Origin: Lachnocurva sp045579705
Lineage (GTDB): Bacteria; Bacillota; Clostridia; Lachnospirales; Lachnospiraceae
Length of the DNA stretch: 64,000 bases
Direction of reading: 5' to 3'
Assembly: GCA_045579705.1 (NCBI GenBank)
Contig: JAZNMP010000019.1
Coordinates: 1 to 64,000 of the forward strand
Shown here: one piece after another, positions 17,433 to 25,294 of the stretch
How the letters are laid out: each line of letters begins with the position of its first letter
Numbering within the stretch: position 1 is the stretch's first letter
Notes under the pieces: model-generated
Told to the model about the DNA's origin: nothing
Databases searched by the model: none
The model's input: the letters and a program-made list of their open reading frames with translations, nothing else
Program-made: the position numbers and the translations under genes

Positions 17433-17929
17433 TTTAACCCCTTTTTGTGTTCTCTTAATCGTTTAAAGAAATCTGTAAGCATAGCAGAGCATTCAGATTC
17501 CAAAACCCCTCTGGTTACGGAACATCTATGATTGAATTCTTTCATTTCGAGCATGTTAAGTATAGATCCGGCGCATCCGGCTTTTGAGTTCATAGCGCCT
17601 ATAACAACACGAGATACTCGAGATTGTACGATAGCACCTGCGCACATCTGGCAAGGCTCTAAAGTGACATATAGAGTACAATCCTCCAGTCGCCAATCTT
17701 TCAAATGTTTATTTGCAGTCTTTATCGCAGCTATTTCAGCATGACCCAGGCAGGATTTTGATTTGTTGCGAGTGTTATGTGCTTTAGCGATAATACGACC
17801 ATTAAAAACTATTACGCATCCGATAGGAACTTCCCAGTTCTTCTCTGCTTTGCGAGCTTCTCTAATAGCTTCTCTCATATAGTGTTCATCGGTATTTGTT
17901 AAGGCAGTTCGCTTTCTAAAAAAATGCAT
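17408..17929 (-). CDS. tadA: tRNA-specific adenosine deaminase
   Basis: A 173-residue zinc deaminase that converts A34 to inosine in tRNA-Arg(ACG). The catalytic HAE (GHAEIAAI) and zinc ligands PCQMC (LEPCQMCAGA) are intact. The N-terminal helix MREAIREARKA and the VPIGCVIV strand match the family. It starts with a ~17-residue extension before that helix, perhaps a little longer than usual. The end overlaps the GNAT gene, so the two form one - strand unit. Confidence 0.93.
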   Translation of the reverse strand: MHFFRKRTALTNTDEHYMREAIREARKAEKNWEVPIGCVIVFNGRIIAKAHNTRNKSKSCLGHAEIAAIKTANKHLKDWRLEDCTLYVTLEPCQMCAGAIVQSRVSRVVIGAMNSKAGCAGSILNMLEMKEFNHRCSVTRGVLESECSAMLTDFFKRLREHKKGLKCNLKPKD

Positions 17930-17969
17930 ATAAAGCCTTTCGTGATTTAAATCATATAGATATAATTAA

Positions 17970-17989
17970 TGCTATAAAGTATTTTAGCA
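17970..17989. promoter_or_regulatory. Inverted repeat between tadA and larE
   Basis: TGCTA-N10-TAGCA lies in the divergent tadA/larE gap. It is an imperfect 20-base palindrome, TGCTATAAAGTATTTTAGCA, next to a TATAAT at 17961. It could be an operator for either direction; no regulator is identified. Confidence 0.35.
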
Positions 17990-18032
17990 TATTTTATTAG
18001 ACAAAATACAAAGGAAATGGAGGAGTTTTGGC

Positions 18033-18848
18033 TTGGGAGAGAAATTAGATAAATTTAAATCGGAATTAATGGAATACAATCGAGTAGCGGTAGCTTTTTC
18101 AGGCGGATGCGATTCCACTTTCCTGTTAAAAGTGTGTAAGGAAGTGTTAAACACAGAAGTAGTAGCGTTGATAGCTAGAGGACCAATTCATAAAGCAAAA
18201 GAAATCGAAGCTGCGATAGAATTCTGTGTAGAAGAAGGAATAGCATATAGTGTTTTAGATCTTAACTCGTTAGATGTACCTGGGTTTAAAGAGAATAGTC
18301 CTAATCGCTGTTATATTTGTAAAAGAGCGATTTTTTCCCGCCTTAAAGACGAGGCAGTGGCGAAAAAGTGCGATGTGTTGGTAGATGGGACGAACCAGGA
18401 TGATGTAGGAGACTACCGTCCAGGAATGAGAGCGTTAAGGGAATTAGGAATAGTAAGCCCTTTAAAGGATGCAGGCCTTACAAAGAAAGAGATAAGAGCT
18501 TATTCGTCTGAATATGGATTAAGGACTGCAGATAAACCTTCGGATGCGTGCTTGGCATCTCGCTTTCCATATGGAGAAGAGATAACTCTAGATGGTTTAA
18601 AAAAAGTTGCTCAAGCGGAGAAATTCCTCTCTAGTATATTTAAGAATCAACTAAGGGTTAGGGTACATGGAGATATTGCCAGGATTGAAGTACCTGAAGA
18701 GGAACTGAATAAAGCGATAAACAGCAGAATAGAAATATGTGAAGAACTAATTAAAATAGGCTTTAATTATGTAACTCTTGATTTAAAAGGGTTTAGAAGT
18801 GGATCGATGAACGAGGTATTAGGCGATGGAGAAGAGAGACTTAATTAA
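18033..18848 (+). CDS. larE: LarE, ATP-dependent sacrificial sulfur transferase
   Basis: A 271-residue PP-loop enzyme of nickel-pincer nucleotide (NPN) synthesis. It adenylates the carboxylates made by LarB and donates sulfur. The PP-loop is FSGGCDST. C173 in SDACLASRFPYG matches the position of the sacrificial cysteine in Lactobacillus LarE; a second cysteine pair, CYIC, lies near residue 95, so a cluster-using LarE is possible. TTG start with GGAGGAG seven bases upstream. It overlaps larB by 23 bases. Confidence 0.93.
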   Translation: MGEKLDKFKSELMEYNRVAVAFSGGCDSTFLLKVCKEVLNTEVVALIARGPIHKAKEIEAAIEFCVEEGIAYSVLDLNSLDVPGFKENSPNRCYICKRAIFSRLKDEAVAKKCDVLVDGTNQDDVGDYRPGMRALRELGIVSPLKDAGLTKKEIRAYSSEYGLRTADKPSDACLASRFPYGEEITLDGLKKVAQAEKFLSSIFKNQLRVRVHGDIARIEVPEEELNKAINSRIEICEELIKIGFNYVTLDLKGFRSGSMNEVLGDGEERLN

Positions 18849-19587
18849 TATATTGTCTAAAGTGAAGAATCATGAGATGGACGTGGATGAAGCAGTTTTA
18901 AAGTTTAAATTGGAACCTTTTTCTGATATTGATATCGCAAAGATAGATCATCATCGAGGAATCAGAAATGGTAATTGCGAAGTAATATATGGAGAGGGAA
19001 AGAGTGCTGAGGATATCTGTGCAATTCTAAAGAATATGCAGGATCATGAAGAAAAATGTGTTCTGACTACTAGGCTTTCAAGTGATAAGGCAGAGATTAT
19101 AAAGCAGAGCTATTCGCTTAATTATAACGAGCTTGGAAGGATAGGATATGTAGGACAGGCTCCAGAACCGGATGGTAATGGCAGAGTTTTGGTTCTCTGC
19201 GCAGGAACGAGTGATATAAGTGTCTGTGAAGAGGCAGCAGTTACTGCAGAGGTGTTAGGAAATAAGGTTGAAAGGCTGTATGATGTTGGGGTTGCTGGAT
19301 TAGAGAGACTACTTATGAACCTCGAAAACATCATGCGAGCTGACATAATAATAGCTGTAGCGGGAATGGAAGGGGCACTTCCAACGATAGTAAATGGATT
19401 AGTGGATTGTCCAGTAATAGCAGTACCGACTTCTGTTGGATATGGTGTTTCTTTTGAGGGCGTATCAGCGCTATTAACCATGCTTAATTCTTGCTCCAGT
19501 GGAATGGCGGTCCAGAATATAGATAATGGATTTGGGGCAGCTGTGTTTGCAAGTCGTATTAACCATATGAAAGGGTTAAATAAATGA
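18826..19587 (+). CDS. larB: LarB, nicotinate nucleotide carboxylase/hydrolase
   Basis: A 253-residue protein. LarB carboxylates nicotinic acid adenine dinucleotide at C5 and releases AMP, the first step of NPN cofactor synthesis. The C-terminal half is PurE-like (VLCAGTSDISVCEEA, AVAGMEGALPTIVNG, PVIAVPTSVGYG), preceded by the LarB-specific N-terminus with the DHHRGIRNG motif. It overlaps larE (18826-18848) and larC (ATGA at 19584). Confidence 0.94.
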   Translation: MEKRDLINILSKVKNHEMDVDEAVLKFKLEPFSDIDIAKIDHHRGIRNGNCEVIYGEGKSAEDICAILKNMQDHEEKCVLTTRLSSDKAEIIKQSYSLNYNELGRIGYVGQAPEPDGNGRVLVLCAGTSDISVCEEAAVTAEVLGNKVERLYDVGVAGLERLLMNLENIMRADIIIAVAGMEGALPTIVNGLVDCPVIAVPTSVGYGVSFEGVSALLTMLNSCSSGMAVQNIDNGFGAAVFASRINHMKGLNK

Positions 19588-20342
19588 GAGTATTGTATTT
19601 AGAGACGAATAGTGGTGCGTCGGGAGATATGTTAAATGCATCTCTTTTTGATTTACTTTCAGAAGAGCAGCAGTTGGACTATGTCAAAACTATGAACGGA
19701 TTATTTGTGGATAAGGTGAAAGCAAAAACCGAAAATGTTGATAAGTCCGGGATAATTGGTAAAAAAATCAGTTTCGAGATAGATGGAGTGGAAGAATCTG
19801 CAGAGACAATAGCTGGAAAACACCACCATCATCATACATCTTACAAAGAGATTAAAGAGATCATAGCACAGTTTAATATAGATGAGAAAACGAAGAAAGA
19901 TGCTCTCGATGTATATTCTATCTTAGCAAGCGCTGAATCAAAGGTTCATGGAACAAAGGTTGAGGAGATACATTTTCATGAAGTGGGTCATTTAGATGCA
20001 ATCTGCGATATTACGGGGGCATCGTACCTGGTTAATCAGTTGGGTGTAGATAGAATAATCTCAACACCTGTTCCGACAGGATTTGGAACGGTAAAATGTG
20101 CGCACGGGATATTGCCGGTTCCTGCACCGGCGACTGCGGAAATCCTAAAGGGAATGGTTTCATATCAGGGAAATGTGGAATCAGAAATGCTTACACCGAC
20201 GGGAGCAGCGATACTAAAGCATTTCGTCGCAGATTTTGGAGAGAGACCTATAGGAAGAATTGAGAAGATTGGAATCGGAATGGGGACTAAAACATTTCCG
20301 GATAGTTCGAATATGCTTAGAAGCTTTCTGATGGAGATATGA
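19584..20342 (+). CDS. larC: LarC N-terminal part (LarC1-like), nickel insertion protein lacking the C-terminal domain
   Basis: A 252-residue protein matching the N-terminal part of LarC, the CTP-dependent nickel insertase that finishes the NPN cofactor. Family segments are clear: LYLETNSGASGDM, a His-rich loop with five consecutive His (residues ~80-84), HFHEVGHLDAICDI and the PVPAPATAE region. Full LarC is about 420 residues, and in Lactobacillus its second part is reached by a programmed frameshift. Here the frame stops after NMLRSFLMEI. Only 118 bases remain before the next gene, and none of the three + strand frames encodes the missing domain. It is either a short functional variant, split with the second part elsewhere, or decayed. 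Confidence 0.85.
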   Translation: MRVLYLETNSGASGDMLNASLFDLLSEEQQLDYVKTMNGLFVDKVKAKTENVDKSGIIGKKISFEIDGVEESAETIAGKHHHHHTSYKEIKEIIAQFNIDEKTKKDALDVYSILASAESKVHGTKVEEIHFHEVGHLDAICDITGASYLVNQLGVDRIISTPVPTGFGTVKCAHGILPVPAPATAEILKGMVSYQGNVESEMLTPTGAAILKHFVADFGERPIGRIEKIGIGMGTKTFPDSSNMLRSFLMEI

Positions 20343-20368
20343 TTTTTTCAAAAAACAGCAATATCAGT

Positions 20369-20388
20369 AGATTCCTATGGAATCTTTT
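20369..20388 (+). terminator. Weak terminator after larC
   Basis: A 7-bp stem AGATTCC/GGAATCT with a 3-base loop and a short TTTT tail. It may end the lar transcript. A TATAAT at 20438-20443 with a poor -35 may start the next unit. Confidence 0.45.
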
Positions 20389-20460
20389 AAGGAAAATGTT
20401 TAAAATTGTAGAGAAAAGTTATATGACAATTTCCATTTATAATGGGAATGGAGGTAGGAT

Positions 20461-21453
20461 TTGAAAATAAATATCTATTATGGCGGACGTGGGGTATTAG
20501 ACGATCCGACATTGTACGTGTTAAAAGAAATCGAAAAAGTTCTGACGGAGCTTCGTGTAGAAATCCAGAGATACAATATCTATGAATTTAAAAATGAGGT
20601 TTCAACTTTACCACAGACTATAAAGGATGTAGATGGAATCATCCTGGCGACAACAGTTGAGTGGCTCGGTATCGGAGGACACATGAATGAGTTCCTCGAT
20701 GCTTGCTGGCTTTACGGTAACAAAGAGGAGTTGTCTCGCATCTATATGATGCCTATCGTTATGTCAACTACCTATGGTGAGCGAGAGGGTATGCTTACGC
20801 TGGAAAAAGCCTGGGAGATTCTCGGAGGAATCCCTTGTAGCGGTTTGTGCGGATATGTTACAGACAAACAGGAATTTGAGGAGAGTAAAGAGTACGCTCG
20901 TATCATAGAGAAAAAAGCAGAGGACATGTACCGAACTATTTCTCAGAGAACGAAGGGACTTCCAACTTCAAACTATGCTGTAAAACAGACAGTATTACAT
21001 GCTGAACAGATGGATCTCACTCCTGAGGAAAGAGAGCAGCTTTCTCAGTTTGTTTCAGACGATAATTATGTAAAGCAGCAGAAGGTCGATATTAAAGAGC
21101 TGAGCTCGATGTATAGAGAACTTATGGGAAAGAATTCCGAGGAGCAGTTGGGATTCATAGAAAAGTTTAAGAAGACATATACTCCGGTTGAAGATTTCTC
21201 TGCATCATATTTGTTTGCTATAGATGGTGAAAACAAGCCTCTGTATATCAAGGTTGACCCGAACGGAATGGAAGCAGAGTATGAAGCCCATGATGATGTA
21301 GACGTATATGCAAAACTTACTACAAAGGTCTTGATGGATATCACGGGAGGTCGAGAGACATTCCAGAGAGCGTTTGGTGTCGGAGATATGACTGCAAAGG
21401 GTAACCTACGAATTCTCAGGATGCTAGATACTATATTTGATTTTATAGACTAG
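20461..21453 (+). CDS. Flavodoxin-like/SCP2 fusion protein
   Basis: A 330-residue two-domain protein. Residues ~1-165 look like an NADPH-dependent FMN reductase/flavodoxin fold (NIYYGGRG start, ILATTVEWLGIGGHMNEFLD loop). Residues ~230-330 match the SCP2 sterol-carrier fold (ASYLFAIDGENKPLYIKVD, DVYAKLTTKVLMDITGG, FGVGDMTAKGNLRILRML), a hydrophobic-ligand pocket. A linker with a LTPEEREQL helix joins them. The combination suggests redox work on a lipophilic substrate, which is inference. TTG start after GGAGGTAGGA. A HIT-family gene follows after 14 bases. Confidence 0.75.
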   Translation: MKINIYYGGRGVLDDPTLYVLKEIEKVLTELRVEIQRYNIYEFKNEVSTLPQTIKDVDGIILATTVEWLGIGGHMNEFLDACWLYGNKEELSRIYMMPIVMSTTYGEREGMLTLEKAWEILGGIPCSGLCGYVTDKQEFEESKEYARIIEKKAEDMYRTISQRTKGLPTSNYAVKQTVLHAEQMDLTPEEREQLSQFVSDDNYVKQQKVDIKELSSMYRELMGKNSEEQLGFIEKFKKTYTPVEDFSASYLFAIDGENKPLYIKVDPNGMEAEYEAHDDVDVYAKLTTKVLMDITGGRETFQRAFGVGDMTAKGNLRILRMLDTIFDFID

Positions 21454-21467
21454 GAAAGGAAGGCATT

Positions 21468-21887
21468 ATGAAAGACGATAATTGTATTTTTTGCAAGCTT
21501 GCTAATGGAGATATTCCAACTAATACTATTTACGAGGATGAAGATTTTAGAATAATCCTGGATGCAGAACCTGTTTCTAAAGGACATGCTTTGATTCTTC
21601 CAAAGAATCACTACAGAAACCTCTATGAGCTTGGTGATGCAGAAGCTACGAAGATTATGCCTCTGGCAAAAAAGATGGCAAAGAAGATGACAGATATTCT
21701 CGGTGCGGATGGATTTAATATCCTTCAGAATAGCGAAGAGGTCGCTGGACAGTCTGTGTTCCATTATCATATGCATTTAATCCCTAGATATAAGGGGGCA
21801 GCAAATAATGCATCTTTGCTAGGTTTTAGCCATATTGAAACTACACCTGAAGAAATCAAGGCAGTATGTGATGAATTAAATAATTAG
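21468..21887 (+). CDS. HIT-family nucleotide hydrolase (HinT-like)
   Basis: A 139-residue histidine-triad protein. The triad HYHMHLIPRY is intact, and the N-terminus CIFCKLANGDIPT with a second region SKGHALILPKNHY is typical of the Firmicutes Hit/HinT group, which hydrolyses AMP-NH2 and aminoacyl-AMP-type substrates. The N-terminal CxxC may bind zinc. RBS GGAAAGGAAGG. It lies between the flavodoxin-SCP2 gene and mscL and is probably co-transcribed with both. Confidence 0.92.
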   Translation: MKDDNCIFCKLANGDIPTNTIYEDEDFRIILDAEPVSKGHALILPKNHYRNLYELGDAEATKIMPLAKKMAKKMTDILGADGFNILQNSEEVAGQSVFHYHMHLIPRYKGAANNASLLGFSHIETTPEEIKAVCDELNN

Positions 21888-21903
21888 AATAGGGGGGCTT
21901 ATT

Positions 21904-22344
21904 ATGAAAAAAGGAAGATCCTTTCTAGAAGAGTTTAAGACTTTTATCTTGCGTGGAAACGTGATGGATATGGCGGTCGGCGTTATTATCGGTGGTGCTT
22001 TTACTGCTATCGTAACATCGCTGAATACGGATATTATCACACCTATAATTGGTTTGTTTGGAGGAACTGATTTCTCTTACTTAAAGGTGACTTTAGGAAG
22101 TGGTGCTAACGCTCCAGTTTTAACTTATGGAAATTTTATAACAGCAGTTATTAATTTCCTTATTACATCGCTTATTATATTCTGTTTAATAAAGGCTATT
22201 AATAAAGCGGTAGATAAGGCTTCTGCACTTAGAAAGAAGGAAGAGGAAGAAGTGCTTCCTACGGAGAAGGAGTGTCCTTATTGTTATTCAAAAATTAATA
22301 TTAAAGCAACTAGATGTCCACATTGTACGTCTGAGTTAAAGTGA
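21904..22344 (+). CDS. mscL: Large-conductance mechanosensitive channel with zinc-ribbon tail
   Basis: A 146-residue MscL, the pentameric channel that opens under extreme membrane tension and vents solutes on osmotic downshock. The N-terminal amphipathic helix FLEEFKTFILRGN and pore helix MDMAVGVIIGGAFTAIV are canonical. The second membrane segment is ~75-100. The C-terminal tail adds a compact double-CxxC zinc ribbon (CPYC...CPHC) to the usual cytoplasmic helix bundle. RBS AATAGGGGGG. A bidirectional terminator follows. Confidence 0.95.
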   Translation: MKKGRSFLEEFKTFILRGNVMDMAVGVIIGGAFTAIVTSLNTDIITPIIGLFGGTDFSYLKVTLGSGANAPVLTYGNFITAVINFLITSLIIFCLIKAINKAVDKASALRKKEEEEVLPTEKECPYCYSKINIKATRCPHCTSELK

Positions 22345-22352
22345 TAGAAAAA

Positions 22353-22386
22353 GCAATCAAAGAACGATATCTTTGATTGCTTTTTT
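22353..22386. terminator. Bidirectional terminator between mscL and murG
   Basis: Stem GCAATCAAAG / CTTTGATTGC with an 8-base loop; T run on the + side and an A run before the stem that serves the - strand. Confidence 0.9.
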
Positions 22387-22390
22387 ATAA

Positions 22391-23461
22391 TTAACCGTTT
22401 GTTGTTAAGCGTTCAATTAATTCTACTATTATAGAAATAGAGTTTCCGCTGTTTGATTTAGACATCGCTGAGATATATGTTTCTCTATTTGAATACACAT
22501 CTAAGACAGCATTTGTTAATACTTCTGGTGTGATATCGTGTTCATCTATGACATAGGAGAATCCTTGCTTTTCAAATGATTTAGCGTTTAGAATCTGATC
22601 GCCTCGGCTAGATTCGAGACCGAGTGGGATTAGAATATTAGGCTTCTTTAGAGCAACTAGTTCGCAAATAGCGTTTGCACCGGCTCTAGAGATTACGATA
22701 TCAGCCATAGCAAATAGGTCTTTCAGTTCATCTGAAATAAATTCGTACTGTCTGTATCCTTCTTTATTATTTAAGGATGAATCGAGATGTCCTTTTCCAC
22801 AGAGGTGGATTACGTTAAAGTCTTTAAGCAGGTTATCCAGAGAGGCGCGGACATTATCGTTTACAAATTTAGAACCGAGGCTTCCTCCGATGATGAGAAG
22901 GTTAGGCTTATTCGAGTCCAGACCTGTAAATCGAAGGCCGGCTTCACGCGATCCAGAAAGTAATTCCTGCCGAATAGGAGTACCTGTTACGATAGATTTG
23001 TCGGCTGGAAGATGCTCCAATGTTTCTGGGAAGTTACAACAGAAATATGAAGCGCCTTTAGCTGCAATTCTGTTTGCTAATCCTGGAGTCATATCTGATT
23101 CGTGAATTATCGCAGGAATCTTAAGAGCTTTTGCAGCTAAAACAACCGGTACAGATACAAAGCCACCTTTTGAAAAAATAACATCTGGGCGTTCTCTTCT
23201 AAGGAAGCGTTTTGCTTCAAAGTATCCGTGAACTACTTTAAAAGGATCGATAAAGTTCTTTAGATCGAAGTATCGACGTAGTTTTCCAGAGGAAATTCCT
23301 TTGTATGGAATGCCTTCCTTTTCAATCATCTGTTTCTCCATGCCTTTTTTAGATCCGACATAGAGTATTTCATATCCTGCCACTTTAAGAGCAGGGAACA
23401 TAGCAATGTTTGGTGTTACATGTCCGGCGGTGCCTCCGCCTGTAAGGACTATTTTTTTCAT
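22391..23461 (-). CDS. murG: UDP-GlcNAc:lipid I N-acetylglucosaminyltransferase
   Basis: A 356-residue GT28 enzyme that adds GlcNAc to lipid I on the inner membrane face to make lipid II. The glycine-rich N-terminal loop GGGTAGHVTPN and the second GGSLGSKFVND loop are intact, as is the donor-site region ISRAGANAICELVALKKPN. Length matches the family. RBS AAGGGA. It is alone on the - strand here and not in a dcw cluster. Confidence 0.96.
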   Translation of the reverse strand: MKKIVLTGGGTAGHVTPNIAMFPALKVAGYEILYVGSKKGMEKQMIEKEGIPYKGISSGKLRRYFDLKNFIDPFKVVHGYFEAKRFLRRERPDVIFSKGGFVSVPVVLAAKALKIPAIIHESDMTPGLANRIAAKGASYFCCNFPETLEHLPADKSIVTGTPIRQELLSGSREAGLRFTGLDSNKPNLLIIGGSLGSKFVNDNVRASLDNLLKDFNVIHLCGKGHLDSSLNNKEGYRQYEFISDELKDLFAMADIVISRAGANAICELVALKKPNILIPLGLESSRGDQILNAKSFEKQGFSYVIDEHDITPEVLTNAVLDVYSNRETYISAMSKSNSGNSISIIVELIERLTTNG

Positions 23462-23554
23462 AATAAAATCCCTTCTTAAATTTAATATACGAAAATATCA
23501 TAAACTTGATGGCAAAAAAGTCAAGAATGTTTGTCGATTCGTTACTAATATACA

Positions 23555-23583
23555 TTGAAAAAAGTGGGCTTAGTGAATATAAT
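23555..23583 (+). promoter_or_regulatory. Promoter of pgi
   Basis: TTGAAA (23555-23560) and TATAAT (23578-23583) separated by 17 bases, ~50 bases before the pgi start. Confidence 0.8.
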
Positions 23584-23633
23584 ATCAGAGGTACGAAATG
23601 GGACAGATGTTAAATAGATAGTAGGAGGAACAT

Positions 23634-25211
23634 ATGATTAATTGGAATAATCTAGACACACTTAGTTCATATAAAGAACTTGAAAAGGCAGACAAGGTGG
23701 ACCTCCGTAAAGTGATGTCAGGAGAAGAAGGAGCAAATAGAGTAAAATCATACTCAGTTCCTATGGCAGAAGGTATGTCATTTAACTATGCTGCTAAAGC
23801 AGTTGATGACGAGATTATGGGTAAACTTAAGGAATTATCAAAGGAAGCTGAGCTTCTCGAGAAATTCAAGGAGTTATATAATGGCGCTGTTGTAAATACT
23901 GGAGAGAAGAGACTCGTTCTTCATCAGCTTACTAGAGGACAGCTTGGTGAAGATGTAGTTACAGATGGTGTAAACAAGCGTGACTTCTATGTAGAGCAGC
24001 AGAATCGTATTAAGGAATTTGCAAACAAGGTTCATAATGGTGAAATCACAAATGCAGCAGGTGAGAAATTCACTACTGTAGTACAGATCGGTATCGGTGG
24101 ATCAGATCTCGGTCCTCGTGCTATGTATCTTGCATTAGAGAACTGGGCTAAAAAGAATGGTTGCTTTAAGATGGAAGCTAAGTTTATCAGTAACGTAGAT
24201 CCAGATGATGCTTCAGCAGTTCTCGATTCTATCGATGTAGCACATTCAATTCTAATCCTCGTTTCAAAGTCAGGTACAACACTTGAGACTTTAACAAATC
24301 AGTCTTTTGTAATGGATGCGCTTAAGAAACAGGGACTTAACCCAGCTGATCATATGATCGCAGTAACATCAGAGACATCACCTATCGCACATAGTGATGA
24401 ATATCTCGATGCATTCTTTATGGATGATTATATCGGTGGTAGATATAGCTCTACTTCAGCAGTTGGTGGTGCGGTTCTTTCACTCGCATTCGGACCAGAA
24501 GTATTTGCAGAGTTCCTCGAGGGAGCTGCAGAGGAAGATAAGCTTGCTACAAATGAGTTCGAGAAGAACCCAGCACTTATCGATGCGCTTATCGGAGTAT
24601 ATGAGAGAAATGTGCTTGGATATGAAAGCACAGCAGTTCTTCCATATTCACAGGCACTTAGCCGTTTCCCTGCACATCTACAGCAGCTTGATATGGAATC
24701 AAACGGTAAGTCAGTAAACAGATTTGGTGAGCCGGTTGATTATGTGACTGGACCAGTTATCTTTGGTGAACCTGGTACAAATGGACAGCATTCATTCTAT
24801 CAGCTTCTTCACCAGGGAACAGATATCATTCCTCTTCAGTTTGTTGGATTTAAGAATAGCCAGTGGGAGAATGATGTAGATATCCAGGGAAGCACAAGCC
24901 AGCAGAAGCTTTGCGCTAACGTAGCAGCACAGATTGTAGCTTTTGCTTGTGGTAAAGATGATGAGAATCCTAACAAGAGATTCGAAGGTGGTCGTCCATC
25001 ATCTATCATCATCGGAGATAAGCTTACACCAAAGACACTCGGTGCACTTCTTTCTCACTTTGAGAACAAGGTTATGTTCCAGGGATTCGCTTGGAATGTA
25101 AACAGCTTTGATCAGGAAGGTGTTCAGCTCGGAAAGGTACTTGCAAAGAAAGTGCTAGCTCATGAGACAGAAGGCGCTCTTAAGGTTTATAGCGATCTAT
25201 TAAACATCTAA
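23634..25211 (+). CDS. pgi: Glucose-6-phosphate isomerase
   Basis: A 525-residue cytoplasmic enzyme interconverting glucose-6-phosphate and fructose-6-phosphate. The signatures are QIGIGGSDLGPRAMY, the SKSGTTLETLTNQ phosphate loop, DYIGGRYSSTSAVGG and the catalytic-Glu region GEPGTNGQHSFYQLLHQG. The length is nearer the longer (E. coli-like) form than the ~450-residue form of many Firmicutes. Codons are the common set for this genome, as expected of a highly expressed gene. RBS AGGAGGA. It has its own promoter and terminator. Confidence 0.97.
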   Translation: MINWNNLDTLSSYKELEKADKVDLRKVMSGEEGANRVKSYSVPMAEGMSFNYAAKAVDDEIMGKLKELSKEAELLEKFKELYNGAVVNTGEKRLVLHQLTRGQLGEDVVTDGVNKRDFYVEQQNRIKEFANKVHNGEITNAAGEKFTTVVQIGIGGSDLGPRAMYLALENWAKKNGCFKMEAKFISNVDPDDASAVLDSIDVAHSILILVSKSGTTLETLTNQSFVMDALKKQGLNPADHMIAVTSETSPIAHSDEYLDAFFMDDYIGGRYSSTSAVGGAVLSLAFGPEVFAEFLEGAAEEDKLATNEFEKNPALIDALIGVYERNVLGYESTAVLPYSQALSRFPAHLQQLDMESNGKSVNRFGEPVDYVTGPVIFGEPGTNGQHSFYQLLHQGTDIIPLQFVGFKNSQWENDVDIQGSTSQQKLCANVAAQIVAFACGKDDENPNKRFEGGRPSSIIIGDKLTPKTLGALLSHFENKVMFQGFAWNVNSFDQEGVQLGKVLAKKVLAHETEGALKVYSDLLNI

Positions 25212-25232
25212 TATATTTATATAGAAGATTTT

Positions 25233-25265
25233 AGAACCTCGGACTTTTGTCCGGGGTTCTTTTTT
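25233..25265 (+). terminator. Terminator of pgi
   Basis: Strong 12-bp stem AGAACCTCGGAC / GTCCGGGGTTCT with a TTTT loop and T tail. Confidence 0.93.
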
Positions 25266-25294
25266 GTTAGAATGTCGCGTAGGAGATTTTAGAT

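Noticed and set aside
19815..19835. Run of five histidines resembling an artificial His tag
   Set aside because: Natural LarC proteins carry a His-rich loop at this position, and the flanks are ordinary LarC sequence.
20335..20460. Programmed frameshift into a LarC second domain
   Set aside because: The T/A-rich slippery-looking stretch is there, but every + strand frame closes within a few codons and the space is too short for the missing domain.
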